From positions 1-64,000 of the forward strand of contig JBGVKV010000071.1 in assembly GCA_045123975.1 (NCBI GenBank): DNA of 64,000 bases, in the 5' to 3' direction. Origin of the DNA: SIG701 sp045123975. GTDB taxonomy: Bacteria > Bacillota > Clostridia > Oscillospirales > CAG-272. This document shows, piece after piece, positions 17,409 through 26,409 of the stretch (within the stretch, counting starts at the first letter, position 1; each line of letters starts with the position of its first letter). The notes beneath the pieces are model-generated. The model saw only the letters and a program-made list of their open reading frames with translations. It did not search any database and was not told where the DNA came from. The position numbers and the translations under genes are program-made.

Positions 17409-18016
17409 GCAAAGATAAACTGCATATTCCCTATCCCGTCATCGTGGAGGGCAAGTACGACAAGATCCGTCTGTCGAACGTGATCGACGGCGTGATCCTC
17501 ACCACGGCGGGATTCGGCGTGTTCAATCATAAAGAAAAGCTGGCACTGATACGGAAGCTCTCCGAGCCCGGCGGCGTGATCGTCCTGACGGACAGCGACG
17601 GTGCCGGCAAGGTGATCCGCTCCCACATCACCTCCGCCCTCCCGAAGGAGAAGGTGCATCATTTGTACATTCCCCAGATCAAGGGAAAAGAAAAGCGGAA
17701 ATCCGCTCCCTCCAAGGAGGGCACGCTCGGCGTGGAGGGTATGAGCGACTCCCTTCTGCGGGATCTGTTTGCTCCCTTCGCGGCTGATTCCCCCGTACCG
17801 ATTCGCCGCGGCGGCATCACCAAAGCGGATCTTTACGCCCTCTCTCTGACGGGCGTAGACGGTGCCACGGAAAACCGAAACCGGATCGCCGTCCTTCTGG
17901 GACTGCCGAAGGATATGACCCCCGGCGCCTTTTTGGACGCGATCAATATTTTATACGACAAAGATTCCTTCACCGAGCTGGTGGAGGGCCATCGCACACA
18001 GGAGGAGCCCCAGTGA
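17405..18016 (+). CDS. rnmV: Ribonuclease M5 (5S rRNA maturation)
   Basis: 203 residues. An N-terminal TOPRIM domain (PVIVEGKYDKIRL with catalytic Glu; VIVLTDSDGAGKVIRSHI with DxD) is followed by a C-terminal DUF4093-type domain. RNase M5 trims 5S rRNA precursors, often with L18. The start overlaps the holA stop by 4 bases, and the stop overlaps the GTG start of the next gene, so translation is coupled. Confidence 0.85.
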   Translation: MSKDKLHIPYPVIVEGKYDKIRLSNVIDGVILTTAGFGVFNHKEKLALIRKLSEPGGVIVLTDSDGAGKVIRSHITSALPKEKVHHLYIPQIKGKEKRKSAPSKEGTLGVEGMSDSLLRDLFAPFAADSPVPIRRGGITKADLYALSLTGVDGATENRNRIAVLLGLPKDMTPGAFLDAINILYDKDSFTELVEGHRTQEEPQ

Positions 18017-18495
18017 AAGCCTTACTTGAAAAATACCGGGAGATCCTTCTGTATCTGATCTTCGGTGTCTTGACCACAGCGGTATCCTTCGCCGTATATT
18101 TCCTGCTGTTTAACGGAGGCGTGGCCCTCCTTGGCGAAGCCTATGCGTGGCACGTCCGGGTGGCCGCCCAGATTCTGCAGTGGGTGGCCGGCGTGCTGTT
18201 TGCCTTCTTCACCAATAAAAAATACGTGTTCGGCGACCGTAACACGGAAGCCCGCCATATGTGGCGAAAGCTCTGGGAGTTTTCCCTTTCCCGTGTGGCC
18301 ACGCTGCTTTTGGACACCGTCCTCACCTTCGGTGTGGTGGCACTGCTGGGCTATCTCTCCTACGAAGCCGTCCCGCTGCCTGTTGTAAATATCCCCCTCA
18401 GCGCGGATCTGATCGCCAAGTGCGTAGCCGCCCTGTTCGTCATCGTGGGAAATTACCTGATCAGCAAGCTGCTTGTGTTCAGGAAAACCCACTGA
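18013..18495 (+). CDS. GtrA-family membrane protein
   Basis: 160 residues with four predicted membrane segments (about 12-38, 53-68, 90-112, 128-152) and the GtrA features YLIFGVLTTAVSFAVYFLL and FAFFTNKKYVFG. GtrA proteins are thought to flip undecaprenyl-linked sugars. The start is GTG with GGAGGAG upstream, overlapping the rnmV stop as GTGA. Confidence 0.87.
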   Translation: MKALLEKYREILLYLIFGVLTTAVSFAVYFLLFNGGVALLGEAYAWHVRVAAQILQWVAGVLFAFFTNKKYVFGDRNTEARHMWRKLWEFSLSRVATLLLDTVLTFGVVALLGYLSYEAVPLPVVNIPLSADLIAKCVAALFVIVGNYLISKLLVFRKTH

Positions 18496-18518
18496 AATCC
18501 TCATTCGGAGTAACACAT

Positions 18519-20393
18519 ATGTACGATATTATTGTCATCGGCGCGGGCCACGCGGGCTGCGAAGCCGCCCTGGCCGCTGCCCGTATGGGATGCAAAACCG
18601 CTCTGTTTACTTTGTCCCTGGATGCGGTGGCCAATCTGCCCTGCAATCCCTCCGTGGGCGGCACCGCCAAGGGACATCTGGTCTATGAGATCGACGCCCT
18701 GGGCGGCGAGATGGGCTTTGCGGCCGACGCGGCCACCATCCAATCCCGCACTCTGAATACGGGCAAGGGTGCGGCCGTCCGCTCCAAGCGGGTACAGGCA
18801 GACCGAAATCTGTACACCACCCATATGAAGCGGGTGCTGGAGGATCAGCCCAATCTCTATCTGATCCAGGCGGAAGTCACCGATATTCTCACCGAAGAAT
18901 TGCCCGACGGACGACGGATCGTCCGCGGCGTTATGGCCTGCCCCGGCGGCGAGTTTTCAGCCCGGGCGGTGATCATCTCCACCGGTACGTATCTGGCGGG
19001 ACACACCCACGTGGGCACGGTGCAAAGAGAATCCGGCCCCGACAATTCTTTGCCGGCGGCCTTTCTGTCCGCGTCTCTCCGGGCGGCAGGATTGCCCCTA
19101 CAGCGGTTCAAGACGGGCACACCGCCCCGCATTCACCGCCGCTCCATCGATTTTGACGAGTTGGAGATCCATCCCGGCGACGACTACATCGTCCCCTTCT
19201 CCCGCCGCACCGACGAGGCGGCACTCAATCGGATCACCCAGATCCCCTGCCACATTACCTACACCAACGAGGAAACCCACCGGATCATTCACGAAAATAT
19301 CCATCTGTCCCCCATGTATTCGGGGCAGATCCACGGCACGGGCCCCCGTTATTGCCCCTCCATCGAGGATAAGATCGTCCGCTTCGCCGAAAAGCCCCGT
19401 CATCAGCTCTTCGTGGAGCCTATGGGACTTTCCACGGACGAGATCTATCTGCAGGGATTTTCCTCCTCCTTGCCGGCGGAGGTACAGTACCGTATGCTTC
19501 GATCCCTGAAGGGATTCCATCACGCGGAGATCATGCGCTATGCCTACGCCATCGAGTACGACTGCATCGATCCCACCGCACTTCTTCCCACCCTGGAAAC
19601 GAAAGCGGTGGAGAATCTGTACGGCGCAGGCCAGTTCAACGGCACCTCCGGCTACGAGGAGGCCGCCGCCCAGGGACTGATCGCCGCTATCAACGCCTGC
19701 GGCAAGCTGCAGGGACGACAGCCCCTGATCCTCTCCCGATCTTCCTCCTACATCGGCGTGCTGATTGACGATCTGGTGACCAAGGGCACCGCCGAGCCCT
19801 ACCGTATGATGACCTCCCGCTCCGAATTCCGCCTGCTGCTCCGACAGGATAACGCGGAGGAGCGGCTGATCGAGCACGGACGGGAATGCGGGCTGATCAG
19901 CGAGGATCGGTACAGAGAATTTCTCACCCACCGGCAAACCGTGGAAACGGAAAAATCCCGCCTGGCAAGAACACACGTTCGCCCCATCCCCGCAGTAAAC
20001 GATATTCTCACGGGAGCGGGCTCCACGCCCTTGTCCACCGGGGCATCCATGGCGGATCTTTTGCGCCGTCCCCAGATCACCTACGACATTCTCACCCCTC
20101 TGGATCCCGACCGGCCGGATCTGCACCGCCGGGAGAGTGATGCGGTGGAGACGGAAATCAAATACGAAGGCTACGTCCGCCGACAGGAGGATGCGGCCCG
20201 CCGTATGCGGAAGATGGACGACGTGCCGCTGTCCCCCGATCTGGATTATTCCGCCATTGCGGGACTCCGCACCGAGGCCGCCCAAAAGCTCTCGGCCGTA
20301 CGTCCTTTGAATATCGGACAGGCACAGCGTATCTCCGGCGTAAACCCCGCCGATATCACGGTTCTGATGATCTATTTGGGACAGAAGAAATAA
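18519..20393 (+). CDS. mnmG: tRNA uridine-34 carboxymethylaminomethyl modification enzyme MnmG
   Basis: 624 residues, standard length. An FAD-binding Rossmann motif (IIVIGAGHAGCEAALAAARMG) opens the protein; conserved PCNPSVGGTAKGHLV (catalytic Cys), RFKTGTPPR, GTGPRYCPSIEDKIVRF and GLSTDEIYLQG follow. With MnmE it installs the cmnm5 group on wobble uridine. mnmE itself is not in this window. GGAG lies 9 bases before the ATG. Confidence 0.97.
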   Translation: MYDIIVIGAGHAGCEAALAAARMGCKTALFTLSLDAVANLPCNPSVGGTAKGHLVYEIDALGGEMGFAADAATIQSRTLNTGKGAAVRSKRVQADRNLYTTHMKRVLEDQPNLYLIQAEVTDILTEELPDGRRIVRGVMACPGGEFSARAVIISTGTYLAGHTHVGTVQRESGPDNSLPAAFLSASLRAAGLPLQRFKTGTPPRIHRRSIDFDELEIHPGDDYIVPFSRRTDEAALNRITQIPCHITYTNEETHRIIHENIHLSPMYSGQIHGTGPRYCPSIEDKIVRFAEKPRHQLFVEPMGLSTDEIYLQGFSSSLPAEVQYRMLRSLKGFHHAEIMRYAYAIEYDCIDPTALLPTLETKAVENLYGAGQFNGTSGYEEAAAQGLIAAINACGKLQGRQPLILSRSSSYIGVLIDDLVTKGTAEPYRMMTSRSEFRLLLRQDNAEERLIEHGRECGLISEDRYREFLTHRQTVETEKSRLARTHVRPIPAVNDILTGAGSTPLSTGASMADLLRRPQITYDILTPLDPDRPDLHRRESDAVETEIKYEGYVRRQEDAARRMRKMDDVPLSPDLDYSAIAGLRTEAAQKLSAVRPLNIGQAQRISGVNPADITVLMIYLGQKK

Positions 20394-20502
20394 GTTATGA
20401 CCGCCGGTGGCGAGTTGACAAGTGGGCGATCATTTCCTGTACGATCTGTGTGGGAAAGTTAAAATTTGTCCGGATAATTTTCAACTAACAAAAGGAATCA
20501 GT

Positions 20503-21240
20503 ATGGAACACCTTTCTATATACGACGAGATCCTCCGCCGCTATGCGGAGTGCGAATCCGTACCTGCGGCCTATCGCACCGAGGAAATCGGCCGCCGCAT
20601 GGCCGTCATCGCCGAGCAGCTTCTCATCGACAACGCCAAATTCAATCTGACCGCCATCACCGACGAGGCGGAGATCTTCCACAAGCACATTCTGGATTCC
20701 GTTCTGTGCGCCGCCGCCCTTGGCGCGGTGGAGGACGGATCTCTGCTCGACGTGGGCAGCGGAGCGGGATTTCCCTCCCTTCCCATTGCGGCGGCACGGC
20801 CCGATCTGCGCGTTACCGCCATGGACGCCACAGCGAAAAAATGCATGCACATGAACGATACCGCCGCCGCCGGGGAAATTTCCAATTTCCTGGCCGTGTC
20901 CGGACGGGCCGAGGATTTCTCAAAAACCGCCCTCTATCGGGAAAGTTTTGACTTTGTCACCGCCCGCGCGGTGGCAAGACTGCCCATTCTTTTGGAATTG
21001 TGCCTGCCTTTTGTACGGGTTGGCGGCTGCTTTATCGCCATGAAGGGCAAATCCGCCCCCGAGGAATTGGCAGATTCCAGGAAATGTTTACAGAAACTGG
21101 GAGGAAAAGTGGAAAACTCTCAGGAGTATTTCGTGCCCGGTGATGAAAATCCCCGCTATCTGCTCACGATCCGCAAAATTTCCCCCACACCTGCCGCGTA
21201 TCCGCGGCAATATGCACAGATTGCAAAAAAGCCCCTCTGA
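20503..21240 (+). CDS. rsmG: 16S rRNA (guanine-N7) methyltransferase RsmG
   Basis: 245 residues. It has the SAM-binding motif LLDVGSGAGFPSLPIAAARPDLRVTAMD and the family's FNLTAI, HILDS and FVTARAVARLP motifs. RsmG methylates G527 of 16S rRNA; its loss gives low-level streptomycin resistance in other bacteria. AAAAGGA precedes the ATG. A TTGACA at 20415 has no convincing -10 at normal spacing. Confidence 0.95.
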   Translation: MEHLSIYDEILRRYAECESVPAAYRTEEIGRRMAVIAEQLLIDNAKFNLTAITDEAEIFHKHILDSVLCAAALGAVEDGSLLDVGSGAGFPSLPIAAARPDLRVTAMDATAKKCMHMNDTAAAGEISNFLAVSGRAEDFSKTALYRESFDFVTARAVARLPILLELCLPFVRVGGCFIAMKGKSAPEELADSRKCLQKLGGKVENSQEYFVPGDENPRYLLTIRKISPTPAAYPRQYAQIAKKPL

Positions 21241-21396
21241 TAGTCCTTACCTGTCATTGCCGAACCCACGGCGACGGAATAAAATGATTTCGGCCCGCGC
21301 AAAGCGAAACATTTTCCCATTCTCCCTGTGCTACAATATTTCCGCTGACAATTCCCCGAGGAAATGCAGAAGGAAAATTGTAAAGGAGATAGGAAA

Positions 21397-22350
21397 ATGT
21401 TTTTTTATTCCACGGAAAATACGCAGAATGAATCTTCACTGGGTCTGCCCCGATACGCTTCGACAAAAACCGACAAAATGATCCGTTTCGGGCGCCAGCA
21501 GAGGGGGATTCCCGAGGGCGCCGCCATCAAACTGCTGCCCTTGGCAGATATTTCTCCCAATCCCAGCCAGCCCCGACGATTCTTTGAGGCAGAAGCCATC
21601 GCTTCCCTGGCGGACAGCATCCGCCAGTACGGAATCATCCAGCCCTTGACGGTGCGGCATTTGATCCACGGAGACAAATACGAGCTGATCGCCGGAGAAC
21701 GGCGGCTCCGCGCTGCGGCGCTGATCGGCATGGAGACTGTTCCCTGCGTGATTCTGGAAACGGACGAGACGGAATCCGCCGCATTGGCCATTATTGAGAA
21801 TCTGCAGCGGGAAAACCTGAACATATTCGAGCAGGCGGAGGCCATATCCTCCCTGATCCGCATGTACGAGCTGACACAGGAGGATATCGCGCGGAAATTG
21901 TCCGTCAGCCAATCCTTTGTGGCCAATAAACTGCGGCTATTGCGGTATTCGCCCGAGGAGAGGACGCTGATTCTGTCCTCCGCTTTGACGGAGCGGCACG
22001 CACGTGCCCTTCTGCGCCTTTCCGGTGAGGACAGGCATGCCGCCCTGCGGCAGGTGATTGAGAATCACTGGAACGTGGCGGAAACGGAGGAATACGTGGA
22101 AGACGTGCTGCACCCCAAGGAGGAAAAGGCGCAAAAGGATCCGGAAATGCCCAAGATGCGGCAAAAATGGGTGGTGCGTGACGTGCGGCTGTTCGTTAAC
22201 TCCATCCACCACGCGGTGGACGTGATGCGGCAGGCCGGAATCCATGCGGTAACCTCCCGCACAGACACGGAGGAGGAATTGGAGATTCGGATACGGATCC
22301 CGAAAAAATCGAATGTTTCACGTGAAACAATGACGGTCGGCGCGAAATAA
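21397..22350 (+). CDS. noc: Nucleoid occlusion protein Noc (ParB paralogue)
   Basis: 317 residues. It has the ParB/Noc fold: PNPSQPRRFFEAEAIASLADSIRQYGIIQPLTVR, the CTPase box GERRLRAAALIG, ENLQREN and a helix-turn-helix (TQEDIARKLSVSQSFVANKLRLL). Position between rsmG and parA is where noc sits in Bacillus, and a second ParB follows parA. Noc blocks division over the nucleoid; the N-terminal membrane helix of Bacillus Noc is not clear here, so a second ParB role is possible. The ATG has AAGGAGAT upstream. A parS site lies in its last codons. Confidence 0.85.
   Translation: MFFYSTENTQNESSLGLPRYASTKTDKMIRFGRQQRGIPEGAAIKLLPLADISPNPSQPRRFFEAEAIASLADSIRQYGIIQPLTVRHLIHGDKYELIAGERRLRAAALIGMETVPCVILETDETESAALAIIENLQRENLNIFEQAEAISSLIRMYELTQEDIARKLSVSQSFVANKLRLLRYSPEERTLILSSALTERHARALLRLSGEDRHAALRQVIENHWNVAETEEYVEDVLHPKEEKAQKDPEMPKMRQKWVVRDVRLFVNSIHHAVDVMRQAGIHAVTSRTDTEEELEIRIRIPKKSNVSRETMTVGAK
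22314..22329 (+). promoter_or_regulatory. parS site 1 (inside the end of noc)
   Basis: A perfect 16-bp parS palindrome, TGTTTCACGTGAAACA, the ParB/Spo0J nucleation site. It is translated in the noc frame as part of NVSRETM. Confidence 0.95.
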
Positions 22351-22361
22351 TGTAAAAAGAT

Positions 22362-22377
22362 TGTTTCACGTGAAACA
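22362..22377 (+). promoter_or_regulatory. parS site 2 (noc-parA gap)
   Basis: A second perfect TGTTTCACGTGAAACA, 48 bases from site 1 centre to centre, just after the noc stop. Confidence 0.95.
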
Positions 22378-22419
22378 ATCCGTTGAAATCGCACCAAAAG
22401 CATATAGCACACCTATATA

Positions 22420-22543
22420 TGCTTGCCGCTTTTTCTTTGGAACCGCAAGCGCAAAGAAAAAGCTAACAAAAAGAAACGCGGTCGCTTGGGCTACGCGCCC
22501 AAACCGCGCCACCTCCCCAAAAAGGTGGACGAAAACCTACAGA
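22420..22543. repeat. Hairpin cluster with a family B repeat between noc and parA
   Basis: GCTTTTTCTTTG and CAAAGAAAAAGC form an 12-bp stem (about 22428-22462), followed by a family B hairpin (GGGCTACGCGCCC... CCACC...AAGGTGGACGAAAA) at about 22476-22543. They fill the gap before the parA promoter. Confidence 0.7.
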
Positions 22544-22576
22544 AAACTGTAAAATCGCATTATTTACATTCTCGCC

Positions 22577-22605
22577 TTGATTTCCCGGCACAAAAATGCT
22601 ATACT
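22577..22605 (+). promoter_or_regulatory. parA-parB promoter
   Basis: TTGATT (22577-22582), 17 bases, TATACT (22600-22605); start near 22612, leader about 20 bases. Confidence 0.75.
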
Positions 22606-22632
22606 ATATCCATAAAACCATAGGGGGAAATC

Positions 22633-23403
22633 ATGACACATACGGTTGTAATTGCGTTTGCAAATCAGAAAGGCGGCGTAGGAAAGACCACCTCCGCTGT
22701 GAACGTGGCGGCATCGGTGGCACAATTGGGCAAAAAAGTTCTGCTTATCGACGCCGATCCCCAGGGAAATGCCTCCAGCGGTGTGGGAATCTCCCGAAAA
22801 GGCCTGAAAAAATCTCTGTACGGGGTTTTGAACGGCGATTATCCCGCGGCGGACGCCGTTGTGGAAACAGAATACAAAAATCTCTCCGTATTGCCCACCA
22901 CCATCGATCTGGCAGGCGCGGAGTTCGATCTGATCACCCGGGAACGGCATTTTGCCGCAATGAAAGACGCAATTGAGCCTTTGAAGGGCGTGTACGACGT
23001 GATTTTCATCGACTGTCCCCCCTCCCTCGGCATGCTGACGGTGAACGCACTGTCCGCCTCGGACGGCATCGTGATCCCCATGCAGTGCGAATATTACTCC
23101 CTGGAGGGACTTTCCCAGCTGATGATGACGGTACGGCGGGTGAAAAACCAGTTCAATCCCGCCTTGGGCATTTTGGGTATTCTGATCACCATGTACGACG
23201 GACGGCTGAATCTCAGCGCGCAGGTGCTCACCGAACTGAAGAAATACTACGCCGACAAGCTGTTCCGCACCATGATTCCGCGGAACGTAAAGCTGTCCGA
23301 GGCTCCCAGCTTCGGCGCGCCGGTGTATTATCACGATAAGTACTCCCGGGGCAGTCTGGCCTACATTGACGTGGCAAAAGAGCTTCTGGACCGCATCTTC
23401 TGA
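22633..23403 (+). CDS. parA: Chromosome partitioning ATPase ParA (Soj)
   Basis: 256 residues. Deviant Walker A KGGVGKTTSAVNVAA, Walker A' DADPQGNASSGVG and Walker B IDCPPSLGMLTVNAL identify ParA/Soj. It binds DNA as an ATP dimer and works with ParB at parS in origin segregation and DnaA control. GGGGGAAA precedes the ATG. parB starts 16 bases after the stop. Confidence 0.96.
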   Translation: MTHTVVIAFANQKGGVGKTTSAVNVAASVAQLGKKVLLIDADPQGNASSGVGISRKGLKKSLYGVLNGDYPAADAVVETEYKNLSVLPTTIDLAGAEFDLITRERHFAAMKDAIEPLKGVYDVIFIDCPPSLGMLTVNALSASDGIVIPMQCEYYSLEGLSQLMMTVRRVKNQFNPALGILGILITMYDGRLNLSAQVLTELKKYYADKLFRTMIPRNVKLSEAPSFGAPVYYHDKYSRGSLAYIDVAKELLDRIF

Positions 23404-23419
23404 CGAGAAAGGATATAGT

Positions 23420-24304
23420 ATGGCAAAAAAAATGAGTTTGGGCCGAGGACTGGACAGTATTTTCGGCGATAATGAGATAGAAACCAAGGATTCCCAGGTA
23501 CAAAAGGTACGGATCGGCATGATCGAGCCCAAGGCGGATCAGCCCCGACAGCATTTCGATAACGAGGCACTCTCCCAGTTGGCGGATTCCATCGCCATCC
23601 ACGGCGTGCTCCAGCCCATTCTGGTGCGTCCGTCCTCCCGCGCGGGATTTTATCAGATCATCGCCGGTGAGCGCCGTTGGCGCGCTTCCAAGCTGGCGGG
23701 ACTTTCCGAGGTGCCCGTGATCGTGGTGGATGCGGATGAACTGCAGACCGCCCAGTTCGCGCTGATCGAGAATCTGCAGAGAGAAGATCTGGACGCATGG
23801 GAAGAAGGCGCGGCCTACAGCCGCCTGATGCGGGATTTCGGCCTGACGCAGGAGGAAGTATCCGTGAAGTTGGGCAAGAGCCGCAGTGCGGTAGCCAATT
23901 CTCTCCGTCTGCTGGATCTGCCGGAGGAAGTGGTGGAACTGCTTCGCTCCAAGCAGCTGAGTGCCGGTCACTGCCGCGCTCTGTTGGGACTCAGGGATAA
24001 AGAACAGATGTTCGCACTGGCCAATCGGGCGGTGCTGCGGAATCTCTCCGTGAGAGAGGTGGAGGCTGCCGTCAAGGCCGCCAACCGGACCGCCACCGTG
24101 CTGCACACCCCGCCGGAGATCGACTCGGGCGTACACGTAGACTATCTGGCAGAGCTGGAAAAGCGGGCTACGTCCATGATCGGCCGCCGGGTAGCTATCC
24201 AGTCCGGCAAACGGAAGAAGATCCTGACGGTGGAATACCAGACCAACGAGGATCTGGAGGAGCTTCTCGTGAAGCTCTGCGGTAACGAGATCATCGAGCA
24301 GTAA
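23420..24304 (+). CDS. parB: Chromosome partitioning protein ParB (Spo0J)
   Basis: 294 residues. It begins with the conserved KKMSLGRGLDSIFGDN tail that stimulates ParA, followed by KADQPRQHFDNEALSQLADSIAIHGVLQPI, CTPase box GERRWRASKLAG, ENLQREDL, helix-turn-helix (TQEEVSVKLGKSRSAVANSLRLL) and a C-terminal dimerisation domain. It shares the fold with the noc product. GAAAGGA lies 8 bases before the ATG. Confidence 0.96.
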   Translation: MAKKMSLGRGLDSIFGDNEIETKDSQVQKVRIGMIEPKADQPRQHFDNEALSQLADSIAIHGVLQPILVRPSSRAGFYQIIAGERRWRASKLAGLSEVPVIVVDADELQTAQFALIENLQREDLDAWEEGAAYSRLMRDFGLTQEEVSVKLGKSRSAVANSLRLLDLPEEVVELLRSKQLSAGHCRALLGLRDKEQMFALANRAVLRNLSVREVEAAVKAANRTATVLHTPPEIDSGVHVDYLAELEKRATSMIGRRVAIQSGKRKKILTVEYQTNEDLEELLVKLCGNEIIEQ

Positions 24305-24314
24305 AGGACAGAAT

Positions 24315-24884
24315 ATGAGCGGATTATATATCTTAACGTCGGATCTGATGTACGAATTGGGGGAGTTGAACCCCCTTATGTCCCTGGAGGTGATCGTATG
24401 GTGCCTGTGCGGCGGCTTGATTCTGGGCGCGCTGGGCTCCTATTTCACCCGCCGGGATGCGTCCATCCTCATCCATAAGCTGATCGAGGGAGAATATTTC
24501 ACTCCCGATCGTGCCATCACCCTGGAGGAGTTGGGACTGGCCGCCAATCTGCCCCTGCGGCTGTCTCTGCGGACGGGAAAGCCCCTCCGCCGGCTCCTCA
24601 CTTGCGTGAATGAGGAAGAATTTCCAAAGAAAAAATGCTCCTTTTCCCGCCGCTTCTTCACGGGCGAGGGGGAGATTGTACAAACCGATTTCAAAACCGC
24701 CCGTTTTTATCTCCCCGAGGAGATGAAATACCGGGCCGAGACCCGCTACAACGTGAAAAACGTGACCCCGCTGGATCTGCTTCTGTCCGTGATCATCCTG
24801 ATCGCGGCCGGCTTTGTGGCTATCTACGCGGCTCCCAAGCTGGTGGAGTTCCTCGGCGGATTTCTTTCATCCTTTTCATCCTAA
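24315..24884 (+). CDS. Uncharacterised membrane protein downstream of parB
   Basis: 189 residues, not recognised. One membrane segment lies near the N terminus (about 24-45, VIVWCLCGGLILGALGSYF) and another near the C terminus (about 152-180). The cytoplasmic middle is basic and mixed alpha/beta with EGEYFTPDRAITLEELG. It begins 10 bases after parB and is followed 12 bases later by the MORN gene, so all are probably one operon. No function is proposed. Confidence 0.7.
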   Translation: MSGLYILTSDLMYELGELNPLMSLEVIVWCLCGGLILGALGSYFTRRDASILIHKLIEGEYFTPDRAITLEELGLAANLPLRLSLRTGKPLRRLLTCVNEEEFPKKKCSFSRRFFTGEGEIVQTDFKTARFYLPEEMKYRAETRYNVKNVTPLDLLLSVIILIAAGFVAIYAAPKLVEFLGGFLSSFSS

Positions 24885-24896
24885 AGGAGGATAGTT

Positions 24897-25715
24897 ATGA
24901 ACAGAACGTATAGAAAGCATCGCAGCACCGCGTCCATTCTCCTCACCATCACCGCCATCGCTTTGGCGGTACTGATCGCGGCGGCCGCCTTCATCTATTT
25001 TGCGGGCATCCGCTATATCCGCTACAACTATGAGGACGGATACGTAAAATATTTCGGTCGGGTGGATGACAACGGCGATCCCCTCTCCGGTGCGCTGGTA
25101 TACGAATCCGGCGTGCGGGCCAAGGTGAATCTGGAAAAGACGGAGATCTCCTACTCCAACGGCGATCTGTACGAGGGTCCCCTGAAGAATCTGCGCCGTC
25201 ACGGCTATGGCCGTCTGATCTACAAAAACGGCGACGTATACGAGGGCGAATTTGCGGAGGATAAAATTTCCGGCACGGGCAAATACTCCTTCGTCAGCGG
25301 CGACGTGTACGAAGGCCAGTTCAAAAACGGACTGATGGACGGCACGGGCACTTATACCTGGCAGAACGGAAGCGTCTACACCGGCGGATTCCGTGAGGGA
25401 AAGAAGGACGGCGAAGGCACTTTCGTGTGGAACTACGGCGATCGGTACGAGGGAAGCTACCGTATGGATCAGAAATCCGGTTACGGCGTGTACACCTGGA
25501 AAAACGGCGACACCTACGCGGGTGAGTACGCGGAGGATGTCCGCAGCGGTCAGGGTGTGTACACCTGGGCCAACGGGGAAAAGTACGAGGGCTCCTTCAA
25601 GAACAACGTCATGTGGGGTGAGGGCACCTATACATGGCCCTCCGGCCGTGTGTACACGGGATATTTTGAAAACGGCGTCATCGTCCGCGTTGTGGGCGAG
25701 GAAGATACCGAATAA
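24897..25715 (+). CDS. Membrane-anchored MORN-repeat protein
   Basis: 272 residues. An N-terminal membrane anchor (about 13-38) is followed by about eight MORN repeats (pattern GDxYEGxFxxGxxxGxGxYxxxNG) from residue 85 to 260. MORN repeats form rigid beta-hairpin rods that bind lipids or proteins. AAAGGAGG precedes the ATG. Its place at the end of the parAB operon suggests, but does not show, an envelope or division link. Confidence 0.85.
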   Translation: MNRTYRKHRSTASILLTITAIALAVLIAAAAFIYFAGIRYIRYNYEDGYVKYFGRVDDNGDPLSGALVYESGVRAKVNLEKTEISYSNGDLYEGPLKNLRRHGYGRLIYKNGDVYEGEFAEDKISGTGKYSFVSGDVYEGQFKNGLMDGTGTYTWQNGSVYTGGFREGKKDGEGTFVWNYGDRYEGSYRMDQKSGYGVYTWKNGDTYAGEYAEDVRSGQGVYTWANGEKYEGSFKNNVMWGEGTYTWPSGRVYTGYFENGVIVRVVGEEDTE

Positions 25716-25772
25716 ACAAAGAAAAACACCGCAGGAATGGCGGGTTCTCATAAGGAAGTTTGATATTGTTTT

Positions 25773-25820
25773 GTAGGGGCGTTCATCGAACGCCCGCGGG
25801 CGACCAATGGTCGCCCCTAC
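25773..25820. repeat. REP doublet 1 (REPIN-like)
   Basis: Two palindromes face each other with outward GTAGGGGCG ends: GGGCGTTCATCGAACGCCC and GGGCGACCAATGGTCGCCC, joined by about 2 bases. This is the inverted-pair layout of REPINs mobilised by RAYT transposases. Confidence 0.85.
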
Positions 25821-25857
25821 GGATAAACAAATCTGATCCGCAGAAAACAAAGATTAA

Positions 25858-25887
25858 CCCCGACAGATTTTTGAATGTCTGTCGGGG
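25858..25887 (-). terminator. Cassette-type terminator of the SF0329-like gene
   Basis: Perfect 10-bp stem CCCCGACAGA / TCTGTCGGGG, 8 bases after the stop codon, followed on the minus strand by TTAATCTTTGTTTTC. Near-identical hairpins occur at 54901 and 63791. Confidence 0.8.
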
Positions 25888-25894
25888 TTAAGTA

Positions 25895-26398
25895 TTAATT
25901 CAATGAAATGCCCTCTGCATTGATTCGAATTGAGTAAAACAAATTAAAAACTTCCTCTTTAGGATTTAACGTGCGATACATATTTATCAATCTTCTTTTT
26001 CCAACTCTTCGATCAAGTATGGCGAAAATACGAACAATCATGTTTTCACTGTTCATACTTTCCTCAATGCTTTGATTGTCAAATTCTTCAAAAGCTTGAT
26101 AGAAGGTATGCGGACTGAATATGCCTAATTTTAGTGCTGTATCGTCCATATATGCGTAATTTTCTGTCATTCGCTTTTCGTATGTTTCATTATGTGGAAA
26201 TAAGTGAGCTTTGCTCCAGTTGTTCCAGTAGCAACCGCTGATCAATTCTTTGCCATCTAACCGTATGGATGCTCTGCCGTGATGGTCAGGACTTTTGCTG
26301 TAAGAAGTGCAATAATACTGAATATGTCCTCGTAATGATTCTGCAAGATACTCGTTTTCAAGTTTATGCCTAATACCGCTCCAAGTTGACATAGTCAT
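25895..26398 (-). CDS. SF0329-family protein (accessory, immunity-like)
   Basis: 167 residues. It resembles the SF0329 family: WSGIRHKLENEYLAESLRGHIQYYCTSYSKSPDHHGRASIRLDGKEL at the start and FDNQSIEESMNSENMIVRIFAILDRRVGKRRL near the end. The function is not known; such genes often sit among variable immunity-type genes. Base composition is AT-richer than neighbours, pointing to transfer. CAGGAGGATGACT precedes the ATG. It lies between REP doublets inside an inverted repeat. Confidence 0.75.
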   Translation of the reverse strand: MTMSTWSGIRHKLENEYLAESLRGHIQYYCTSYSKSPDHHGRASIRLDGKELISGCYWNNWSKAHLFPHNETYEKRMTENYAYMDDTALKLGIFSPHTFYQAFEEFDNQSIEESMNSENMIVRIFAILDRRVGKRRLINMYRTLNPKEEVFNLFYSIRINAEGISLN

Positions 26399-26409
26399 CC
26401 TCCTGTTCT

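Noticed and set aside
20415..20445. rsmG promoter TTGACA with TACGAT
   Set aside because: The spacing is 19 bases and the -10 is poor; rsmG may be read from upstream.
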